NCBI RefSeq assembly: GCF_010183535.1
Contig: NC_071331.1
Location: 6,076,001 to 6,140,000 of the forward strand
DNA length: 64,000 bases
From: Caenorhabditis remanei
Taxonomy: Eukaryota; Nematoda; Chromadorea; Rhabditida; Rhabditidae
Direction: 5' to 3'
Part shown: positions 56,447 through 64,000 of the stretch, piece by piece
Layout: each line of letters starts with the position of its first letter
How positions within the stretch are numbered: the stretch's first letter is position 1
Translations under genes and position numbers: made by a program
The notes under the pieces: generated by a model
Databases searched by the model: none
What the model saw: only the letters and a program-made list of their open reading frames with translations
Told to the model about the DNA's origin: nothing

Positions 56447-59400
56447 ATATATCAGAATTTCAAAAAAAAAACTGTCTCAGAAAACTGTATTCTTTCTTTC
56501 TTTTCAACGCCTAACCAATTCGACTTGTTTTCATATAAATCGACCACGACGGAATCAATGATTTAGATTCAGTGACGACGACAACCAACTGGTGCAACGA
56601 TAAGGAGGGATTGAGACTTCGGAATCTGTACATCAAGCAACAGATAATTCCAATATTGGTGAGTTATCCTAAACCTCGGAATAAAGGTAATGTGAGATGA
56701 AGAGGCAAAGGTTAAATGAGGTTTGCCACCTTAACGTAAATGGACGAAATGAATATAGTAGAGAAAAAACTATGAGAACTTTAACACAAGCTTCTTTCTG
56801 GGATCTTTGTTATTTGTGACATTTAGTTTGAATTAACTTCACCAAAAATATGTACCAACTGAAATTGGTTAGGTGAAACTGTGGAATTTTGCAACTTTCT
56901 AATTGTTCATCGGTTTCATTAGGTTAGTTTGGCCGTGTTATCATCATTTTCGTTTGTTCCACCTTTTTCAATTCCTATATGTTGACCATCCATCAAAAAT
57001 CTCAGAAAGACTAATCGTTTCCTCCCTCTTCTGATCGGGGAGATTTTTTGTTTCTCTTTCTCAGTGCCTTCGGTTTTCTCGAAGGAGTTTCGAAGATTTT
57101 GATGAATATCTGCACAGGTAGTTTTATTTTGTGTAATTGCGTAGGAAGAATGAGCTCAACAAAGCTAGAAAAAGAACGAGTGGGATCTTGAAATGTTCGG
57201 TATGAAAGTGTAGGACTTATCTGCTGTTTATTTGCTAGGTCTACTAGTTAAGGTAGTCGTCGAACTTTTTGTGCTTAATGAAAGAAACATGAATTTCTGA
57301 ATCAAAATTCTTCTACTTTTCTTGAGAATTCTCCAGAAAAAACTCGCCTTTTCCAATTTTTCACGGTTTCGACATGGTTTCTCAAGCTTCCAAGTTTCTT
57401 TCACAATAGTGGCTGGGGTCTATCGGCACCGAACCAAAGTTCTGTATCAAATTCTAAGAAAAGTTGCCGTTTCAGACTTGGCATGTATGTTTTTTTTTCC
57501 ATTTTAGAACTCGTAGTTGAGCATCATAGAAAAACTTGCAGCAAATTTTCCTTTCTCTCAGTTTTTTCTTGTTCAAGACTACGGTATGAGCTTAGAGTAT
57601 TTGAATAAAGCCCTATGAACATCAAATAATTTACAGGATTGTTTCCCGAAAGTAATTGAAAGTGCTCATACACAATTCGTACTTAGTTTGTTATGGATTT
57701 CTTTTATTTTCCTACCCAAAACTTTCGCGTTCCTTTAATTTTATATTTTGAGCCTAATTCGGTTTTGAAGTTCATGATGTAATCATTTTCGAATAAAGTG
57801 AATCGACCATTCAACTAAAGCTATGTAATTGAAGTACCTCACTCTTGAAAATTTCGAGAATCAGAAAAAAAACATTTGACAGATACGTACTGTTTCGATT
57901 GTAACTTCAAGCTAGAAAAGTTCAGAACTAAATGATGGTAATCTTGTGTTGTGCTTATTATGTACTTGAAAATGGTTTAATAAGATTAGAAATGAATGGA
58001 AAGACTGCAACAACTGGAATTTTTGATTAATTGGTACGGAAAAAGAAATTCTCCGAAATAGAAAAGGTGCAACAGGGATTATAATTTTTTCGTCTGAAGT
58101 TGGAGAAATTTTTGCATTTTCAGTTTATAGGTAAAGTTTTACAGTTCAAGTTTAAGACAATTGTCATGTGTGATTTGATTTTACTAAAAATTAGAAGTTT
58201 GGACTTGAGTAAGAATGTTTTAATGGGAAATTCTCTAGCTTTCTCCCTTTTTCTAGTTTTCGATTTTTCACTTTTTCGACATGATTTCTCAAGTTCACAG
58301 GATTTTCGCCAAAAATTATTCCTATGCTTTTTCCATCATCTAACGAAATTTCCGTTCCAATTTAGAAAAAAACGTACCGTTTCAGACATTAACCATTTGC
58401 TTGTTCGTATTCTAGAAACCGATTACATCATCCTAATGTACGTTTGCCAATTGTTAAGAATGAGATTACAAAACGAGGGTTTCTGGATATCAAAACGTTG
58501 CGGCAGATCCCCCCTCACCGTTCATTTTTTCCTGATCCAACACTACAGTATCAACTAAAAGTACCTAAATATATTAGTTTGGAGTTTGTGTAAATCCAAC
58601 ATTTCTCTGCATCTTTTTCCGAAAGTAACTGAAAAAAGAAAGTCAGAGTCCAAGTTTTTACTGTTTTCAAGCTAGCATTTTTTAGAGATTCCTCTATTCT
58701 CAACACTCTCCACTGAATTATCCTCATTTTTCCTTCTTGTTGTCGTCCATTCTCTTACCTAAAATTTTGCAGTTCCTCTAATTTTATTTTTTTTGTATTT
58801 ACATCAGTTTTGGACTTTTTTCATACTGGAAGTATCTTAAAATACCAAAAACTCAATAATTCACTGATGCTAGTCGAAATACGCAACATAAGTTTGCAAA
58901 GCAAAAATGTGACTGAAATATACTGTTCCAGTGGTAACTTTAACACAGAAAAGTTCTGAACGAAATGATCTGCATTCGGCACCCGTGTATAACTAATCAT
59001 GTTTAGGGCAGAATTTAGTTTAAAAACTGAATTGTTTCTACAGTATACCCATAGAGTTTTCTCGTTTCAGCACTTCCTTTTTTTGTGTTGTATAGCTGCT
59101 TCTAGTTGCGGAACCGTTAAGCCTTTTTTATTTCTGGAGTATCCCAAAGAACGCATACCAATTTTCCGTCTATCTAGAAACTGTGATTTCAATAATTTAC
59201 CTACTTATCACACCTCCCAAAGCTTTCCTTTCTCTCCTGTTTGCGGGTTCCCTCTCCCTCGTAAAATTCTGTTTCAGAAATACCATTTTTCTCTCAAAAC
59301 AATCATCTTCCGATCGTCATCGATTGATTCTTCCAAATTCGCTCCTCGACTGTGCCTAATTAAGCACATACACCCACATTAGTGGGAGTGTCTTGATCTT

Positions 59401-60516
59401 GAGGTGATTTTTTTTGATTGGCTAAGATATTGATTAACGAAAACGGTGAAGATAGGAGATATAAATACCAAGTAACAAATAGTTTGACAAATTAATCTGA
59501 AGAAACAGTATTTTTTCTTGGTTTTAGAAATATCAAATAAGTAGTTTACGCTTCTAGAAATGTTTTTACGTTTTTTTTTCTAGTGTTCGACCAATTTTTC
59601 ATGTTTCCTACAGTTCAAGCGTGTTCAACAGCCGTCAGCGGGTTTTTGTTTAGGTTATTTGCAGAGCCAAAATTACATCGCGGGCCAAGGGTTTGTAGAC
59701 AGCTGAATTCATTTTTTGAGAAGACATGCTGGATTTTTTTGACGGCCTGCCTAAACGGACGACCCTGTTTTTGACAATGTAAAGTTTTTTACATTTTTTA
59801 AACATTTTTTTGAACCTCAGACGGGTAGTGTGACTTTTCTGTCCACTTTTTTCCTAAATAGACATATAAATTGGGACACAATGAATATAATACGAATGCG
59901 TCCTTATAAATGAATATTTTGAAACAACCATATAAATGCACGGTTTCGAGTAGTACTGAAAGTGGGCGTGGATTTCTAGTTACTATTATATAAACGCCAA
60001 TGAATGACGAGAAATCCAAACTCAATTCTCACGAAACTTTAGAAATCGTTTCTCCATTTGTTTCTTTTAAAATTATTACGGTACTCCAACGAGAATTCGC
60101 TGTTTGAAAGATAGACCTCATAATTTTGAGATTCTCCATTTGAGCTCTAGATTTTACCAAGGTTGTCCACGTTTTCAGTAATGAAAGTACGGAAACATAA
60201 CAAATTTTAACACCAAAACTTTCTTTCGCCTAGAAAGACGTTACCATCGCTTCCAATAACTCAGTTTATCTGAAATCTCTCAAAGCTATCGATTTGTAAC
60301 AGTTAAAAAATCTAAAAAAATTTTGTCTAATTACTCCTGTAACTGTACGATCTCATTTTATCTATCACGTCTCTGGAACGGTAAAATTTTTAGTTCATTG
60401 CAAATTTTGATACTAATTAGGTGCTTTACTGATTCATCGTGCTCACTGTTTCACATCAATAATAAACTATTCCACTTTTTCCTCCCATATTCCAATGGTC
60501 CGTAATTTTCGGCAGA
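56447..60516. other. non-coding array with gamma copy 6 and delta copy 3
   Basis: The stretch 56,690-57,180 matches 14,455-14,970. Gamma copy 6 is at about 58,070-59,400 and delta copy 3 at 59,600-59,790. The empty counterpart of the 39,042 MITE lies at about 59,930. No gene is supported. Confidence 0.6.
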
Positions 60517-60669
60517 ATGGCAATTGCATACCTGATGGAGTCACTGGCAGGACCAACTTGTGCTCGAGGATCATCATACTCATACTCCTACGAATCACAC
60601 TACGATAACCCACCGAAGGAGGAATACGAACACTTTACGAATGATGATGGCGTAGATCAGATGCAGAGA
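60517..60669 (+). CDS. epsilon first exon, copy 3
   Basis: 51 codons: MAIAYLMESLAGPTCARG, then SSYSYSYESHYDNPPKEE, then an acidic tail, ending at GTGAGT. The acceptor TTCGGCAG is one base before the ATG. It has the same length and phase as 19,306-19,458, with about eight residue differences clustered at the start. No next exon was found before the end of the window. Confidence 0.5.
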
Positions 60670-61490
60670 GTGAGTTATTTTGAATTTGAAATGTTATTAA
60701 GGCGAAATTTGATCAACTAAACTATGAACACGGGAAAATATATTGTGACTTGGAAACTGAAATATTTTTGTAATCGGGCGAAGCACTTAGTACCGTTATA
60801 ATCACTCCCTGTTTATTTATGAAATTTTTGAAACACATTCTGAATTTCGTGAGAAAATTTTTTTATAAACTTGTAGATAGACCATAGCAGAAATATCAAA
60901 AAAAAAATATCAAAAAACTGAAAAGGAAATTTATAAAAGGTTTCAAAAAATCCATGAAACGAGAGAAATATCCTACTATTATTTTGAACATTGGAAACTA
61001 ACATTTAAACCCCGGTCTTATTAATTGAAGTAATTAAAAAAAAAACTGAATGTAATGGAAAAAACATTTCCGTTGAGACCAGACAATTATCAAAATGCGT
61101 CATGTAAAACTACAACTGCTTCACAATAGTTATTAGATCTCTCCTCTTTCTCATCAAGTTGTTCACACTTCCATTAGCCATTTTGATGGATCTCTTTCTA
61201 AAATAGGTTAGTCTCACTGTAAATCAAAAATGACTCACATCAGAACCTACCCAAATCACAACTGATAAATATTTCTAAACTAAGCCCCATTGGCTTTAAA
61301 ATAACGAGTCTCTTAGTTAAAGGTTCGATCCAGTTTTTTTTTCGTATTCGACAATAAAATAGTATAAGTTTAAAGAGATTTGGGTGAAATAAAATATGCT
61401 ACTGTTTCAAATACAAAGCAAATTAAAGAATGCACGAAAGATATTTAATTCCATGGTATACTATAGAGTGTCGTATCGCGAGACGTTCCC
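60670..61490. other. no clear feature
   Basis: The first 300 bases repeat 19,895-20,070 and 23,190-23,420 (epsilon intron). The rest appears unique and non-coding. Confidence 0.5.
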
Positions 61491-61527
61491 AGCTGATTCC
61501 AGCATATTCTCGCAATCGTCTCGTTTT

Positions 61528-62075
61528 GCTCTGTCTCGTTTTGTCCTGCATAAAGTTCAGCATATTCTCGTTCAGCATAGTTCAGCAAAGTTCAGTTCAG
61601 CAAAAGTTCAGTTACAGCATATTCCAGCACGTTTCATTTATTTTTCATTCCCGCATAATTTCTTGCTGGACATTGCGAGAATCTCGCGAGACGAACGTGA
61701 ATTCTTTTTCTGTGAGAAAAATAGAAAAATCTATGCTAAAGTGTTATTTCCGTGATCTTTCATTATGAATCAAGTACAGTGTTCCTTCATTTTGAACTTT
61801 TTTCGAAGGTCACGGTTCTAAAAATGTCAATTTTGCTTTATTTTCAACATTCATTTCGTAAAAATTTGCATGAAAAATGTTTAGAAACGTCAAAATTAAA
61901 TTTCTTTATACGAAAGAATGGCCACGTTCGTCTCGCGAGATTCTCGCAATGTCCAGCATGAAATTATGCGGGAATGAAAAATAAATTAAACGTGCTGGAA
62001 TATGCTGTAACTGAACTTTTGTTGAACTATGCTGAACGAGAATATGCTGAACTTTATGCTGGACAAAACGAGACA
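61528..62075. repeat. inverted-repeat (foldback) element with TTCAGCA units
   Basis: Left arm 61,528-61,701 and right arm about 61,915-62,075 are inverses over most of their length (for example CGAGAATCTCGCGAGACGAA near the loop). The arms contain several TTCAGCA or TGCTGAA units. The loop is about 210 bp. Clear target duplications were not found. Confidence 0.7.
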
Positions 62076-62109
62076 GAACAAGAAATTCAAGAACGGAAAA
62101 CATGAAATT

Positions 62110-64000
62110 TATTCAGTTCAGCACAAAACGGTGAATAGTTTTCTGTTGCGAAGAGATGATAAATAAATGAAATAAATAAATGAACAATGCTGGGTAAAAC
62201 TTGAGCAGACATTTTTTTTAAATTCAAATGTTTACGAAATAATAAATCAGTGAAAAATATTGCTCAATGAAGAGACAACTGGTCCCTGAAAAAAATGTTC
62301 AGTTTCAAAGACATGAGAAAATATACTGATCTTTCAAGATTTTCAGTCTTCCTTCCGAATGTCGTCTTATTCATTTATTGAAACGAAAGAGAAAGTCACT
62401 GACACGATAAATTTGAAAAAAAGTAAGATGAAACATTTCATTTAGACCGGGGGAGCTGATTAGAAATTGTGGGAACTGAGGGTAAGATATTTAGATCGTT
62501 TAATTTGGGTAACATTTGATCTAAATCACCGGAGATTTCAACGGGGAAGACACCTACAGGGAGTGGATTCCACCAATTTACTGTATGGATCCCAATAAAT
62601 TGCGAGCATTTATTAGAAATATTTTCAAAAGAGCACTGAATGTTATGATTTGTAAATTTGAAACAAAATTAATCAAACTAGCAGTTCGTGGAATTTTCTG
62701 TTCCAAATTACTATTATATCATTAACATAAAATTTCTTCACATTCTGCCACGGACTGTCACTCTTACAATTTGGAATAAGATTTCCAAAACTGCTCCGAT
62801 AGTTTTATTGAATTTAGACGTTGCTGAGACATACCAGTTTTTTTCAAATTTTTTCAAAACAGACAATTTAAAAAAATCTCGTTGATTGCAATATTATAGT
62901 CAGCCCGTATCAACTATCGCATATTTTCCGATATAAAAATGTATAATTTGAAACGCAAAAAGTTGATCGCGATACCAAATATGATCCCACTGTTTCAGTA
63001 AACTACTAGGTTAATGAAGTGATCAATCCGGATTGTCGCTTCTTTTTTTCACATTAAATCGCTCACATACCACACAGACAGTTGTCAACAATTTGAAGAG
63101 AAGTGTCCGAAACTGTGTCTATTTTTGTCACTATCAAACTCATAGAAGTTCGTTTTCACCTCCAACTTCTCTAATCTCACAATCTACCCATTCCATTCTA
63201 TACAAATCCAAAAATTTGTCTTCCCGCCAAAGAGCAAGAAAAGAGCAACACCCCGTCATCTTCTGTTCCCCGGGGACCACCACTTGTATACATTTCCAAT
63301 AGTGTCTTTTTGATTTATAACTATTTTCCGAGAATGTCCTTTTGTCTTCTCCCCCCGTTGTGAGTAACAGATGTGTCTTGTATATATGTTTTGGTGACAC
63401 TTGCACTTTTATCTTGTGTGTTTTAGTATGTTTTCAGTTTCAATAAGTTGTTGAAAGGTTTCTGATAATTCTGAAAATTAATAGCTGTGGCCTAAGACTG
63501 AATACTTGGTAATTTTATTTTGATTCTTTGATTGCTGATACTGTATAATTTTGGAATAAAATTGAGGACAAACGATAAGAAAAGATCTGAACTATTTTCA
63601 AACAGTACTGAAACTGGAAATTTTTATGAAAAAAAAAATCATGGAATTTGTTGCCATTTTGTACTGTCTATAATTGTTTCACACCGTTTCTTTGTGTAAT
63701 TTACTGAAATTCAAAACAGTTTGATGATGTCAAGAAACGCAGGTAAAAAAATAAGGCAAACCATAAAAAATCACCTGAAATAATCACATTTATGAAATGG
63801 TGAATGAAATGGGAACTAATAATTTGAAATATAACCAATTTCTGAATCTAACTTTTGTTCTACTCTTCTCAAAAAATTTTACCTAAATTTACCATTTCTT
63901 AACATCCAGAAATTCTCAGTGACTTGGAAAATGTAGGTGAAACGGTGTTTGGACATCCCATTAATAATTCCTCGCAGATTAATCCGGAAAAAGAAATCAT
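62110..64000. other. unique intergenic sequence
   Basis: I recognise no gene, repeat or RNA here. It does not repeat anything earlier in the window, so it may be the right border of the duplicated array. Short frames (such as 63,033-63,302) overlap each other on both strands and lack splice or start context. Confidence 0.45.

Noticed and set aside
61396..61768. Overlapping 119- and 112-codon frames
   Set aside because: They lie inside the inverted-repeat element and depend on its repeated units.
63033..63406. Overlapping frames on both strands near the right end
   Set aside because: Both strands are open over the same bases by chance, with no splice sites, start context or similarity.
1..64000. 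CRISPR arrays, bacterial operons or a virus-like gene set
   Set aside because: Repeats are dispersed transposons or duplicated exons. There are no regularly spaced repeats with unique spacers, and introns are present.

Overview
The window reads as nematode nuclear DNA, most likely a Caenorhabditis species. It is AT-rich. Candidate introns are often about 50 nt long, with GTGAGT or GTAAGT donors and TTTTCAG-like acceptors. There is one perfect 22-nt SL1 spliced-leader sequence, many short inverted-repeat transposons, and fragments of a nematode-expanded T1/KCTD-type BTB family. Few complete genes are visible. Most of the window is a duplicated, transposon-riddled array of decaying gene copies.

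Layout: three macro-units start at about 1, 25,113 and 51,036 with the same sequence, so a block of about 25-26 kb has been tandemly duplicated. Each macro-unit carries, in order: (alpha) a shared upstream segment; (beta) about 1.3-kb units with a GC box, a TATA box, a 111-nt first exon ending at GTGAGT, one or two copies of a 105-108-bp structured repeat, and a second exon-like block; (gamma) long non-coding repeats; (zeta/delta) small exon remnants; and (epsilon) a 153-nt first exon starting MAxxYL and rich in SYSYSY. Units I and II then end in a T1-BTB gene, truncated at 24,281-24,485 and nearly complete but frameshifted at 48,422-49,264. Nine beta units lie at about 1,900, 3,830, 5,000, 11,830, 28,100, 30,540, 52,080, 53,620 and 55,700.

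The region 40,905-47,030 differs. On the minus strand it holds the 3' half of an R2/NeSL-type non-LTR retrotransposon ORF (FADD reverse-transcriptase motif, CCHC knuckle, restriction-like endonuclease). Its 5' end is fused to a perfect SL1 exon sequence at 46,035-46,056, and heat-shock-element-like sites lie just beyond. Next to it is a 298-aa three-exon minus-strand gene bracketed by two 215-bp direct repeats, then a GC-richer block that could be retroelement UTR. On the plus strand, 46,721-47,026 looks like the last three exons of a small gene.

Transposons explain most of the rest: a mariner derivative with 194-bp inverted repeats, a 1,052-bp TA-flanked hairpin whose empty site survives in macro-unit I, a TTAA-flanked palindrome with an empty site nearby, several elements with 8-bp duplications (hAT-like), and one hAT-like MITE carrying a tRNA-Gln(UUG)-like module. 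The most unusual items are the 15-copy structured repeat, whose two subtypes differ by compensatory base-pair changes, and the SL1-retrotransposon junction.
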